From Spirochaetota bacterium (GTDB lineage Bacteria > Spirochaetota > Spirochaetia > Treponematales > UBA12059): DNA of 64,000 nt. The stretch is taken from assembly GCA_022703505.1 (NCBI GenBank), contig JAKLDN010000006.1, forward strand, positions 230,385 to 294,384, read 5' to 3'. Positions 26,031 to 35,095 of this stretch are shown here, piece after piece. How positions within the stretch are numbered: position 1 is the stretch's first letter; each line of letters begins with the position of its first letter. The notes below the pieces were generated by a model, which saw only the letters and a program-made list of their open reading frames with translations, had not been told where the DNA came from and made no database searches. The position numbers and the translations under genes are program-made.

Positions 26031-29000
26031 TCACCGCGATCCGTCCTTCAGCACTTCCTCGGCCAGGGCGGCCAGGGACGGGTCCTTCAACCCGTCGGGA
26101 TCCACCGCGTCCCGGTTGACCGTATAGATGCCGTCCTCAAGGACGATGACCTCCCGATCGGAGGACCCGGAAGCCTCCCCGGTGAACTCCTCCAGGGGTT
26201 CCGCCTCGGGCAGGTCCCCGTCTCCGAGGTTCTCCAGTTCCCCTTCCTGGGCCCGGAAGGCGAAGACCACGCGCCGGTCGAAGGGGAGATAATCGTAGGC
26301 GGGAAGGGCTCCCACGGAGGCCTCCAGCTCGGCGGACGCGTCCGGGGCCTCGAAGGCGGGCAGTTCCTCGAGACGCTCCCGATCCTCGTCGGAGAGGATT
26401 TCGATCTCGTCCCCCACCAGGGGGATGTCGTCGAGCTCTTCCTCCCGGATATCCTCCCGAATCGCGGCAAGGTCGAAGTCCAGGAACCCTTCCTCGTCGT
26501 TCCATCCCTCCAGGGCGGAAAGATCCAGGGTACTGAGGAAGACCTCGAACTCGACCTCCTCGAGGAGATCCTCCGGTTCCTGGGCCTGGGATTCCGGGAA
26601 CTCCATGGCCTCGATCCGGGAGAGGAGCTCGGCGGAGGGTATCTTCGATCTTTCTTCGGCAATTCCGAATTCGGATAGGTCGACCTCTTCGACGGCTTCG
26701 ACCTCTTCGACGGCTTCGACCTCTTCGACCTCTTCGACGGCTTCGACCTCTTCGACGGCTTCGGCCTCTTCGACGGCTTCGACCTCTTCGACAGCTTCGG
26801 CCTCTTCGACCGCCTCGGCCTCTTCGACTTCTTCTACGGCTTCGGCTTCGTCTACGGCTTCGGCCTCTTCGACAGCTTCGGCCTCTTCGACCGCTTCGAC
26901 CGCCTCGGCCTCTTCGACTTCTTCGATCTCTTCGACGGCCTCGGCTTCTTCGACGGCCTCGGCTTCCTCGGCCTCGCCGAATTCCAGGATCGGCGTGGAT
27001 TCCTGGAGACTTTCGGCAGCCAGGATCGCGGACAGCCGGGTTCCCTCGACATCCAGGTACTCGCTGATCTCGGAAAGTTCGGTCTCGTCCACGAGCTCGA
27101 GGCCCAGGTCCTCCGGGATGACGGGGATGTCCTCGTCCTCCTTGGAGAGCTGATGAGCCCGGTCCGCCGCCGAACCGGATGCTCCGGCCACGGTACCGAA
27201 TCCGGCGGAGATCCCTCCGGGTTCCCCGGCCTCCGGCAGATCCTCCAGGAATTCCGCTTCCTCGGGCTCCTCGGGCTCCTCGGCCTCCTCCGGCTCCGGC
27301 GGCTCGGCGCGGTCCCCGATTTCCCCGGCTTCGGACGGCTCTTCCCGCCTTGCTTCCTCCAAATTTCCGAGTACGTCCTCCAGGGGAGACGCGAGGCTCA
27401 GGGCGGGCAGGTCGGAGGTCTCGACATCCTCCGGAATATCTTCCCAGTTCGAGGCCGAACGGTCAAATGCCAGGGACTCGACCTCGGCCAGGGTCGGACC
27501 TTCTACGGCTTCGGCTTCTTCTACCGCTTCGGCCTCTTCTACGGCTTCGGCCTCTTCGACTGCTTCGGCCTCTTCGATCGCCTCGGCTTCTTCGACCGCT
27601 TCGGCTTCTTCTACGGCTTCGGCCTCTTCGACTGCTTCGGCCACTTCGACCGCCTCGGCCTCTTCGATCGCCTCGGCTTCTTCGACGGCCTCGACTTCTT
27701 CGACTGCTTCAGCTTCTTCTACGGCTTCGGCCTCTTCGACCGCCTCGGCCTCTTCGACCGCCTCGGCTTCCTCGACAGCCTCGGCCTCTTCGACGGCTTC
27801 GGCCTCTTCGACCGCTTCGGCTTCCTCGACGGCTTCGACCTCTTCGACCGCTTCGGCTTCCTCGACCGCCTCGGCTTCCTCGACAGCCTCGGCCTCTTCG
27901 ACCGCCTCGGCTTCCTCGACCGCCTCGACCTCTTCGACCGCCTCGACCTCTTCGACCGCCTCGGCTTCTTCGACCGCCTCGGCTTCTTCGACGGCTTCGG
28001 CCTCTTCGACCGCTTCGGCTTCCTCGACGGCTTCGACTTCTTCGACCGCTTCGGCTTCCTCGACGGCTTCGACCTCTTCGACCGCTTCGGCTTCCTCGAC
28101 CGCCTCGGCTTCTTCGACGGCTTCGGCTTCTTCGACCGCCTCGGCCTCCTCGACCGCCTCGGCTTCCTCGACCGCCTCGGCTTCTTCGACGGCTTCGGCC
28201 TCTTCGACCGCCTCGACTTCTTCGACCGCTTCGGCTTCCTCGACGGCTTCGGCCTCTTCGACCGCCTCGACTTCTTCGACGGCTTCGGCCTTTGCCTGCA
28301 CGGGCTTCGGTTTCTTCCCGGAAACGGGTGCCGGCGCGGCGTTCACGACCAGGGAGCCGTTCGACAGGGCCTGCTTGAGGAGTCCTTCGATCCGGGCGAT
28401 GTCGATCTGGGATTCCGAGGCGGGGGCCCGGGCTCCGAGTATCTGCAGGATCTCGTCCCAGCCCCGGTCGATCAGGTCGTCCACCTGCTTCCGGCGGGAC
28501 TTCCGGACCCGGCCGATCCCGGCCCGGATCTCGGTCCGGACCTCGCCCTTGCGGGATTCCAACTCGCTCTTCCAGCGGGCGAAGTCCACGTCTCCCTTGC
28601 GGTCCAGGTATTCCTCGAGCAGGCCGATCTGCAGGCTCTTCACCCGATGGGAAATGACCGTCAGGTCTTCCTGGCGTAGGTTCAGCAGGAGGAAGGACAA
28701 GAGATATGCGGTCACGAAAAAGGCGGCCAGGAACACGATCCGCATGGAATTGGGCAGGATGAACCAGGACGCCGGGGCCAGCCGGCCGTACAGCCCGGTT
28801 TCCCCGCGGCGGGAGAAGAGTACCAATTCCTCGGAACTTTCCATGGAGCCGACGGGGATGGGCTCCGAGTCCAGGCGTCCCGACCAGAGTTCGACCACCC
28901 GGCCGACCAGCTCCGGACGGCCTTGACGCGGGGCTCCGAAGAGGAGGCCCCGGCCGTCCAGGAGGAGGAAATCCTCCCCGACCGGCAGGGCGCCCACCTT

Positions 29001-29606
29001 GACCAGGTATTCCTGGAGCCCGGACCGGGCCACCTGGAACAGGGCGGTTCCGCGGTACGCGTCGAAGGAATCCCGGAAGGGGAAGACGTACACGAAGGAA
29101 TTGGCGGATTCCAGGATCCGGACCGCCCCGGGATCGCCGTCCGGCACGCCCAGGACCTCCAGGGAAACGTCGCCGTCCCCGTAGTTCCGGTATACCTGCC
29201 GGAACTCCTCCCGGCGCAGGACGTCCCCTTCGTAGGTGCTAAAATGGATACGTCGGCCGTCGACATCCACGAGGCGGATACCTAGGAGACCGGGGGTCTC
29301 CTGGGCCAATCGGCCGAAGGCGGAGGATCTATTGAAGATATCCTCGGAGCTCTGGTTCGGAAGTACGCTCCTTCGTACGAAATCCAGGGCCAGGATGGAT
29401 TTGAATCGGCCGGACAGGACGGAATGGTAGGTTTCCGATTCCCGGGCCAGGTTTTCCAGGGTCTTGTTCACACCCGACGCCACGCGGGGATTGTAGAACC
29501 GGGTCTGGACAGTTTCGAAAAGCCCCGAATAGGCCAGGACAGCGAATCCCGCGAAGAGGATCACGCTGATGAGGGTGCTTATCGAAGCCTTCTGGCCAAT
29601 CGTCAT
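26031..29606 (-). CDS. Large membrane sensor-like protein with Glu-rich hexapeptide repeats
   Basis: Protein of 1,191 residues. N-terminal helix about 9-29, an extracytoplasmic domain of about 280 residues with a Cache-like feel (FGRLAQETPGLLGIRLVDVDGRRIHFSTYEG), a second helix about 311-333, then a cytosolic part: basic helical linker, about 263 residues of EAVEEA-type hexapeptide repeats, a 170-residue acidic spacer, about 98 more repeat residues, and a C-terminal domain of about 215. The layout of the first 350 residues resembles chemoreceptors, but there is no HAMP, kinase or MCP domain. ATG 29606 has AGGAA upstream. It diverges from a chemoreceptor gene. Function unknown; it may be an acidic scaffold or cytoskeleton-like protein. 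Confidence 0.7.
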   Translation of the reverse strand: MTIGQKASISTLISVILFAGFAVLAYSGLFETVQTRFYNPRVASGVNKTLENLARESETYHSVLSGRFKSILALDFVRRSVLPNQSSEDIFNRSSAFGRLAQETPGLLGIRLVDVDGRRIHFSTYEGDVLRREEFRQVYRNYGDGDVSLEVLGVPDGDPGAVRILESANSFVYVFPFRDSFDAYRGTALFQVARSGLQEYLVKVGALPVGEDFLLLDGRGLLFGAPRQGRPELVGRVVELWSGRLDSEPIPVGSMESSEELVLFSRRGETGLYGRLAPASWFILPNSMRIVFLAAFFVTAYLLSFLLLNLRQEDLTVISHRVKSLQIGLLEEYLDRKGDVDFARWKSELESRKGEVRTEIRAGIGRVRKSRRKQVDDLIDRGWDEILQILGARAPASESQIDIARIEGLLKQALSNGSLVVNAAPAPVSGKKPKPVQAKAEAVEEVEAVEEAEAVEEAEAVEEVEAVEEAEAVEEAEAVEEAEAVEEAEAVEEAEAVEEAEAVEEAEAVEEVEAVEEAEAVEEVEAVEEAEAVEEAEAVEEAEAVEEAEAVEEVEAVEEVEAVEEAEAVEEAEAVEEAEAVEEAEAVEEVEAVEEAEAVEEAEAVEEAEAVEEAEAVEEAEAVEEAEAVEEAEAVEEVEAVEEAEAIEEAEAVEVAEAVEEAEAVEEAEAVEEAEAIEEAEAVEEAEAVEEAEAVEEAEAVEGPTLAEVESLAFDRSASNWEDIPEDVETSDLPALSLASPLEDVLGNLEEARREEPSEAGEIGDRAEPPEPEEAEEPEEPEEAEFLEDLPEAGEPGGISAGFGTVAGASGSAADRAHQLSKEDEDIPVIPEDLGLELVDETELSEISEYLDVEGTRLSAILAAESLQESTPILEFGEAEEAEAVEEAEAVEEIEEVEEAEAVEAVEEAEAVEEAEAVDEAEAVEEVEEAEAVEEAEAVEEVEAVEEAEAVEEVEAVEEVEEVEAVEEVEAVEEVDLSEFGIAEERSKIPSAELLSRIEAMEFPESQAQEPEDLLEEVEFEVFLSTLDLSALEGWNDEEGFLDFDLAAIREDIREEELDDIPLVGDEIEILSDEDRERLEELPAFEAPDASAELEASVGALPAYDYLPFDRRVVFAFRAQEGELENLGDGDLPEAEPLEEFTGEASGSSDREVIVLEDGIYTVNRDAVDPDGLKDPSLAALAEEVLKDGSR
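26681..26975 (-). repeat. In-gene tandem repeat, Glu-rich block 2
   Basis: About 295 bases of an 18-base unit encoding EAVEEA with variants (EVEAVEE, EIEEVEE, DEAEAVE). It is less regular than the upstream block, with insertions of three-residue half units (VEE). It encodes residues about 878-975 of the large membrane protein. Confidence 0.85.
27501..28290 (-). repeat. In-gene tandem repeat, Glu-rich block 1
   Basis: About 790 bases of an 18-base unit that encodes the hexapeptide EAVEEA roughly 44 times, with Val replacing the first Ala in some units (EAVEEV). Third codon positions vary between units, so the array is not a fresh expansion of one copy. It lies right after the KKPKPVQAK linker of the large membrane protein. 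Confidence 0.9.
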
Positions 29607-29741
29607 CTGGTTCCTATTCCTGGAGGACCTTCTACCTGGACCGTCCGGGGCCCGGGGCCCCGTTGCCCGCAAAGAGGAATCGACCCCTTCGTTTCAATAT
29701 CGGCCGCGAGCACCCGTATCCACACCGGAAAACCTTCCCAC

Positions 29742-29770
29742 ATTATATCGGGGCCGCCCCGTTTGAACAA
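29742..29770 (-). promoter_or_regulatory. Candidate promoter of the Glu-repeat protein gene
   Basis: Minus strand: TTGTTC, 17 bases, TATAAT (a perfect -10 box), giving a leader of about 130 bases before the ATG at 29606. It is back to back with the chemoreceptor promoter. The 280-base spacer 29607-29886 holds these two promoters and no gene. Confidence 0.55.
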
Positions 29771-29813
29771 AGGGCCGGGGGCATACGGGCGCTTTCCCGG
29801 GGAAAACCCGAAC

Positions 29814-29842
29814 TTGCGACACCGGACCGTCCCGACTATACT
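29814..29842 (+). promoter_or_regulatory. Candidate promoter of the haem chemoreceptor gene
   Basis: TTGCGA, 17 bases, TATACT, followed by a leader of about 38 bases with AAGGAG before the ATG at 29887. Confidence 0.55.
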
Positions 29843-29886
29843 GGATCCGCGGGATCAAACCCTCGTAAAACGGTCAAGGAGTCCGG

Positions 29887-31809
29887 ATGAAGATACGCGA
29901 CCTGAGCCTGAAAGCCAAGGTTCTGGCGATAACCCTGGCGGGCATCGCCGTGATCGCGGTGCTGATCGCCCTGGTATACATCGGAGACATCAGCAAGATG
30001 GCATACTCGTCCATCCTGGAGAAGAGCCGGATCATCGTCATGAACGCCGAGGCCGCCCGGGACGTCATGGCCGAAAAGCTCGAACTGGGGGTCATCCGGG
30101 ATCTGGAGGAGTTGGCCAAGGAGGGGGACCGGGAGAAGATCATCGCGGCGGTGCCCATCCTCTCCGCCATCGAAGTGGCCAGCCGGAACGCGGAATCCAA
30201 TCGTTACCTGCTGCGGGTTCCGAAGTTCTCCCCCCGGAACCCCGCCAACATCCCCGGAGGTCCCGAGATCGAGGCCCTGAAAGCCCTGGAATCGGGCAAT
30301 CTGGAGGAATACGTCGTCCGGGAGGCCTTCCAGGTCCGGTATTTCCGCCCGATCCGCCTGACCCGGGAATGCATGATCTGCCACGGGGATCCCGCGGGCA
30401 GCCTGGATCCGGTGGGCGGGGTCCGGGAAGGCTGGAAGGTCGGGGAGGTCCGCGGAGCCTTCGAGATCATCAGTTCCCTGGGAGCCGCCTCCGAGGCCCG
30501 GTCCCAGGCCATCCGCAACATCGCCGCCTTCACCCTGACGGTCATGGCCCTGCTCGGAGCCAGCCTCTTCCTGGTCGTCCGGCTGGTGTTACGGCCCATC
30601 GGGGGATATGTCCGTGCCTTCGAACAGTCCGCGGGAGGCGACCTGACGGTCCGCGCCGCCGTGAGCGCCCGGGACGAGATCGGAAAGGTGGCGGACTACT
30701 TCAACGACTTCATCGGGACCCTGGAGTCCATGGTCCAGCGGGTCAAGTCCGAGTCCGACGGCGTGGGCGCCATTTCCCAGGACCTGGCCGCCAGTTCCGA
30801 GGAGACCGCGGCCAGCCTCCACGAGATCCGGACGAACACCGAGCACATGAAGGACAAGATCGTGCGCCTGGACGAGGAGATCTCCGACAGCGCCTCCTCC
30901 GCCCGGGACCTCCGGGACTATATCGGACGCCTGGCGGAGCTCATCCAGAACCAGGCCGCGGCCATCACCCAATCCAGCGCCAGCATCGAGCAGATGGGCG
31001 CCTCCATCAACAACATAGCCAAGACCGCGGAGGAGAAGCTCCGGATCTCCACGGAACTGGAGTCCACGGCCCAGGGCGGGCAGTCGGAGATGGAGGAGAC
31101 CGAGCAGGTCATCAAGAAGGTCGCCCAGTCCGCGGGGGTCATCCTGGAGATGATCGAGATCATCCAGGGGATCGCCTCCAAGACCAACCTCCTGGCCATG
31201 AACGCCGCCATCGAGGCCGCCCACGCCGGCGAGTACGGCAAGGGCTTCGCGGTGGTGGCCGACGAGATCCGCAACCTGGCGGAGTCCAGCGCCGAAAGCG
31301 CGGCCCAGATCACCCACTCCCTGGGCGAGGTCATGGGGTACATCAAGGTCTCCGAGGCCAGCACGGAGAAGACCGGCACCGCCTTCAGCCAGATCGTGGA
31401 CAAGGTCAAGGACGTGGCGGATTCCATGTCGGAGATGAAGAACACGACCCACGAGCTGTCCCTGGGGGCCCGGGAGGTCCTGGAGGCCCTGGGCACCCTG
31501 GTGAGCACCACCGAGGAGGTGAAGGGCTCCAGCCGGGAGATGAACGACCGGGTGGCGGCCATCTCGGACGCCATGGGCCGGATGTCCGACTACTCCTCGG
31601 AGACCAAGAACGGGATGGAGGAGATCACCATCGGGATCAACGAGATCTACAAGGCCGCCGAGGCCATCTCCCGGGCGGGGACGGAGAACTCCGAATCCGT
31701 CCGGCGGCTGCGGGACCTGGTGGCCCGGTTCAAGGTTTCCGAGGGAACCGGGCCGGAGGCGGACGGGACGGCCGCCGGAACATCGTCGAAAGGCAGGGAA
31801 TCCGCATGA
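29887..31809 (+). CDS. Methyl-accepting chemotaxis protein with c-type haem (DUF3365/Tll0287-like) sensor
   Basis: Chemoreceptor of 640 residues. Helix about 11-31, periplasmic domain about 32-208, helix about 211-232, HAMP about 233-290, then the signalling domain with the conserved hairpin (IIQGIASKTNLLAMNAAIEAAHAGEYGKGFAVVADEIRNLA). The periplasmic domain contains RECMICHGDPAG, a CxxCH haem-c attachment site (Cys 162, Cys 165, His 166), after VRYFRPIRLT, as in DUF3365/Tll0287-like domains that bind haem and sense redox state or small gases. The receptor would pass its signal to CheA. AAGGAG lies before the ATG. The TGA stop overlaps the purine nucleoside phosphorylase ATG by four bases. 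Confidence 0.93.
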   Translation: MKIRDLSLKAKVLAITLAGIAVIAVLIALVYIGDISKMAYSSILEKSRIIVMNAEAARDVMAEKLELGVIRDLEELAKEGDREKIIAAVPILSAIEVASRNAESNRYLLRVPKFSPRNPANIPGGPEIEALKALESGNLEEYVVREAFQVRYFRPIRLTRECMICHGDPAGSLDPVGGVREGWKVGEVRGAFEIISSLGAASEARSQAIRNIAAFTLTVMALLGASLFLVVRLVLRPIGGYVRAFEQSAGGDLTVRAAVSARDEIGKVADYFNDFIGTLESMVQRVKSESDGVGAISQDLAASSEETAASLHEIRTNTEHMKDKIVRLDEEISDSASSARDLRDYIGRLAELIQNQAAAITQSSASIEQMGASINNIAKTAEEKLRISTELESTAQGGQSEMEETEQVIKKVAQSAGVILEMIEIIQGIASKTNLLAMNAAIEAAHAGEYGKGFAVVADEIRNLAESSAESAAQITHSLGEVMGYIKVSEASTEKTGTAFSQIVDKVKDVADSMSEMKNTTHELSLGAREVLEALGTLVSTTEEVKGSSREMNDRVAAISDAMGRMSDYSSETKNGMEEITIGINEIYKAAEAISRAGTENSESVRRLRDLVARFKVSEGTGPEADGTAAGTSSKGRESA

Positions 31810-32618
31810 AACACGGTTACGGAGAACGCGTCGCACGGGCGGCCGCCGCCATTCCCCCGGGATTCCGGCCCCGCAGCGCCGTCATCCTGGGCTCGGGGCT
31901 TTCGGGCATCGTGGAGGGTCTGGGATTCAAGGAGATACCCTATTCCGAGATCCCGGAGTTCCCGCGGCCCACGGTGCAGGGACACAAGGGGCTCCTGTGC
32001 CTTTCCAAGGACGCCGCGATCCTGGCGGGACGCTTCCATTACTACGAGGGCCATCCCATGGACGACGTGGTCCTCCCCGTCTTCTTCCTCAAGGCCCTGG
32101 GGGTGGAGAACCTTATCCTCACGAACGCGGCGGGGGGGATCAACACCAAGTACGTGCCCGGGGACCTGGTCCTCATCCAGGACCACATCAACCTCATGGG
32201 CACGAACGCCTTCATCGGACCGAATCCCGTGGACCCCTCCGGCAAACCCCTGGGGGAGCGGTTCTTCGACATGAGCGAGGTCTATTCCAAGGACCTCCGC
32301 GCCCTGGCCTGGAGCTGCGCGGAAAAACCCCTCAAGGAGGGCGTGTACGCGGGCCTGACCGGGCCCTCCTACGAGACCCCCTCGGAGATCCGCATGCTGA
32401 AAACCCTGGGCGCGGACCTGGTGGGCATGTCCACGGTTCCCGAGGCCACCGCCGCGCGCTACCTGGGCATGCGGGTCCTGGGGATCTCCTGCGTGACCAA
32501 CATGGCCGCGGGGATCAGCAAGACCCCCCTGGCCCATGCCGAGGTGGTCGAGGTGGGCAAGCGCGCGGAGGCCGAGCTCAAGGCCCTGCTCCTGAAGGTG
32601 CTCGCGAAGCTGGCATGA
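31806..32618 (+). CDS. Purine nucleoside phosphorylase (PNP, trimeric class)
   Basis: Purine salvage enzyme of 270 residues that splits inosine or guanosine with phosphate into base and ribose 1-phosphate. Conserved stretches: SAVILGSGLSGIVEGL (phosphate loop), GRFHYYEGHPM, LTNAAGGINTKYVPGDLVLIQDHIN, TGPSYETPSEIRML, LVGMSTVPEATAARYLGMRVLGISCVTNMAAGI. Length fits the trimeric PNP/MTAP family; the Asn in VTNMAAG favours 6-oxopurines. ATG overlaps the chemoreceptor stop, and its own stop overlaps the DinG-like start, so the three genes are coupled. Confidence 0.94.
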   Translation: MKHGYGERVARAAAAIPPGFRPRSAVILGSGLSGIVEGLGFKEIPYSEIPEFPRPTVQGHKGLLCLSKDAAILAGRFHYYEGHPMDDVVLPVFFLKALGVENLILTNAAGGINTKYVPGDLVLIQDHINLMGTNAFIGPNPVDPSGKPLGERFFDMSEVYSKDLRALAWSCAEKPLKEGVYAGLTGPSYETPSEIRMLKTLGADLVGMSTVPEATAARYLGMRVLGISCVTNMAAGISKTPLAHAEVVEVGKRAEAELKALLLKVLAKLA

Positions 32619-35056
32619 CCGCCTCGGAGCGCCTGGCCGCCTCCGCCGCCGAGGCGCTCCGGGAGGCCATAGCCGACGCCGGCGGGAACGAGGTCTTCGC
32701 GGCGGGGCGCCTGGACGAGGAGGGCCTGGTGACGGAGATCACCGTGGCCGCCCGGGGTCGCAAGGACGAGGTCCTGGCCCTGGCCTCCTACCTGGACCGG
32801 GGGGACGTCATCCTCCACAACCACCCTTCCGGGATCCTGGAACCCAGCCAGGCGGACCTCTCCGTGGCCTCCTCCGTGGGGGAGCGCGGGATCGGGTCCT
32901 ACATCGTGGACAACGCGGTGGAGCGGATCTACGTCATCGCCGAGCCCGCGCGCCGACGCGCCCTGGTGGCCCTGGACGAGGACGAGATCGCCGGGGTCCT
33001 GGAGCCCGGGGGCAAGCTCTCCCAGCGCATACCGTCCTACGAGGCCCGGGAGAGCCAGGTCGGGCTGGCCCGCCACGTGACCCGGGCCCTGAACGAAGGC
33101 TTCGTCCTGGCCGCCGAGGCGGGGACCGGGGTCGGCAAGTCCTACGCCTACCTCCTTCCGGCCTTCGCCTGGGCGGCCCGCAACGGGGACCGGGTCGTGG
33201 TCTCCACGGCCACCCTCAACCTCCAGCGCCAGCTCATGGACAAGGACATCCCCGTGGTCCGGGAGCTCTTCCGCAAGAAGCTCAAGGCCGTGCTGGCCAA
33301 GGGCCGGGGGAACTACCTCTGCCGGAACCGTCTGGCCGAAGCCTTGGACGAGGAAGGGCTCCTGGCCGGGGACGAGCATCCCCTCCGGCGCATCGCGGCC
33401 TGGGCGGACCAGACCCCGACGGGGGACCGGGCGGACCTCTCCTTCTGGCCCGACGAGGAGACCTGGAGCCGGGTCCGGTCCGAGTCCGACGCATGCCTGG
33501 GCCTCCGCTGCTCCCGCAGGGGGGACTGCTTCGTCCTGCGGGCCAAGCGGGAAGCCGCGGACGCCAACCTCATCGTGGCCAACCACCACCTCCTGTTCGC
33601 GGACCTGGCCGCCCGGATGGGCGGGGCGGGCTACGAGGCCGCCGCGGTCCTGCCCCCCTTCCAGGCCCTGGTCTTCGACGAGGCCCACGCCATGGAGTCC
33701 AGCGCGGTCAGCTACTTTTCCGAGGAACTCACCCGGTTCGCGGTGCTCCGGGCCCTGGGACGCCTCTTCCGCACCAAGCGGGAGCGCCGCTTCGGGGTCC
33801 TGGTACGGGTCCAGAACCTGAAGGGCCTGCCCGCGGACCTCTTCGCCAAGGTGCCCGGACAGATCGCCGCGGTGCGGGCGGCCGCGGACGACCTGGACGC
33901 CCGGACCGTCTCCTTCCTGGCCGCCGAGCCCTCCCTGCGGGTCCGACGCCGGGAGCCGGCCTGGGAGGAACCCCTGTTCGCGCCCCTGTCCGCCCTGGAA
34001 AAGGCCCTGGTGGCCCTGGCCCAGCTCTTGAAGGACCTTTTCGACCCCCTGCCCGAGGAGGCCGGCTCGGATCCCTCGGTCTACGAAGCCAAGCTGATCC
34101 TGCGCAGGCTCTCGGACCTGGCCTCCCTGTGCGCCCAGTTCCGGGAGCCCCAGGAATACCCTGAGTCCGTGCTCTGGGTCTCCCGGGAGAAGACCAGCAA
34201 GGGCGAGCCCTTCGCCAAGTACACCGCCACCCCCCTGGACCTCTCGGGGATGATGAACGAGGCGGTCTTCCATCCCTACCGCTCCGTGGTCTGCACCTCC
34301 GCGACCCTGGCCGTCGGGGGGTCCTTCGACTACTGGAAGCGCCGGGTGGGCCTGGCCCGCACGGACGAGGAGGTCGAGACCGCGGTCTACCCCTCGCCCT
34401 TCCCCTACGAGGAGAACGCCCTGGTGGCCCTGCCGGACGACGCCCCCGCCCCGAACGACGCCCGCTGGCAGTCTTGGGTGGACCGTGCGGTGATCCGGCT
34501 TTTGGAGGCCTCCGCGGGGCACGCCCTGGTCCTCTTCACCTCCTACGACTCCCTGCGCTCCTCCTACGAGGCAGCCCTGCCCCGCCTGACCGAGCTCGGG
34601 ATCACGGCCTTCCGGCAGGGCCAGGACGAGCGGGGGCGCCTCCTGGACGCCTTCAAGGCCGACGCGGCCAGCGTCCTCTTCGCCACGGACTCCTTCTGGG
34701 AGGGGGTCGACGCCCCCGGGGACACCCTCCGCATGGTCGTGATCACGAAGCTCCCCTTCCGGGTGCCCACGGACCCCGTCCAGCAGGCCCGGGCCGAAGC
34801 CATCGAGCGCCGGGAGGGCAACCCCTTCCTGGAGCTCTCCCTCCCCGAAGCCGTGCTCCGATTCAAGCAAGGCTTCGGACGCCTCATCCGGCACTCCGAG
34901 GACCGGGGGGTTGTGGCGGTCCTGGACTCCCGGATCGTCCACAAACGGTACGGCAGCCAGTTCCTGGAGTCCCTGCCCCGCTGCCGGGTGGAGACCGGCC
35001 CCCTGGAGCGGATCCGCGGCGAGATCGCCCGGTTTTTCTCCGTCGATGCACCTTGA
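32615..35056 (+). CDS. DinG-type helicase fused to an N-terminal RadC/JAMM-like domain
   Basis: Protein of 813 residues. Residues 1-125 look like a RadC/JAB domain: Glu 26, then HNHPSGILEPSQAD, which is the full HxHx7Sx2D zinc pattern (His 68, His 70, Ser 78, Asp 81). Residues 130-813 are an XPD/DinG superfamily 2 helicase: Walker A AEAGTGVGKS (168-177), four cysteines for a 4Fe-4S cluster (near 236, then 294, 299, 305), DEAH box at about 355-358, and late motifs ATDSFWEGVDAPGD and QGFGRLIRHSEDRG. DinG unwinds R-loops and forked DNA after damage. The JAMM part could be a protease or DNA-binding remnant. The start was set by the overlap with the PNP stop. Confidence 0.92.
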   Translation: MTASERLAASAAEALREAIADAGGNEVFAAGRLDEEGLVTEITVAARGRKDEVLALASYLDRGDVILHNHPSGILEPSQADLSVASSVGERGIGSYIVDNAVERIYVIAEPARRRALVALDEDEIAGVLEPGGKLSQRIPSYEARESQVGLARHVTRALNEGFVLAAEAGTGVGKSYAYLLPAFAWAARNGDRVVVSTATLNLQRQLMDKDIPVVRELFRKKLKAVLAKGRGNYLCRNRLAEALDEEGLLAGDEHPLRRIAAWADQTPTGDRADLSFWPDEETWSRVRSESDACLGLRCSRRGDCFVLRAKREAADANLIVANHHLLFADLAARMGGAGYEAAAVLPPFQALVFDEAHAMESSAVSYFSEELTRFAVLRALGRLFRTKRERRFGVLVRVQNLKGLPADLFAKVPGQIAAVRAAADDLDARTVSFLAAEPSLRVRRREPAWEEPLFAPLSALEKALVALAQLLKDLFDPLPEEAGSDPSVYEAKLILRRLSDLASLCAQFREPQEYPESVLWVSREKTSKGEPFAKYTATPLDLSGMMNEAVFHPYRSVVCTSATLAVGGSFDYWKRRVGLARTDEEVETAVYPSPFPYEENALVALPDDAPAPNDARWQSWVDRAVIRLLEASAGHALVLFTSYDSLRSSYEAALPRLTELGITAFRQGQDERGRLLDAFKADAASVLFATDSFWEGVDAPGDTLRMVVITKLPFRVPTDPVQQARAEAIERREGNPFLELSLPEAVLRFKQGFGRLIRHSEDRGVVAVLDSRIVHKRYGSQFLESLPRCRVETGPLERIRGEIARFFSVDAP

Positions 35057-35070
35057 GTCCCCCTTCATCC

Positions 35071-35095
35071 TTCACTATTCACTATTCACTATTCC
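35071..35095 (+). repeat. Single-arm TTCACTA tandem repeat before manA
   Basis: Three exact copies of the 7-base unit TTCACTA plus a partial one, in the 55-base spacer between the DinG-like gene and manA. The opposite arm seen in other elements is missing here. The second unit coincides with the -35 box of a candidate promoter (35078-35105). Confidence 0.75.

Noticed and set aside
27153..28679. A 508-residue plus-strand open frame with FDRLGF-like repeats
   Set aside because: It lies antisense to the Glu-rich repeat protein and is open only because the 18-base unit has no stop in that frame. The minus-strand protein has a start, ribosome site, membrane helices and non-repeat domains.
32459..35068. 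An 869-residue minus-strand open frame across the DinG-like gene
   Set aside because: Same cause: antisense shadow without domain features.
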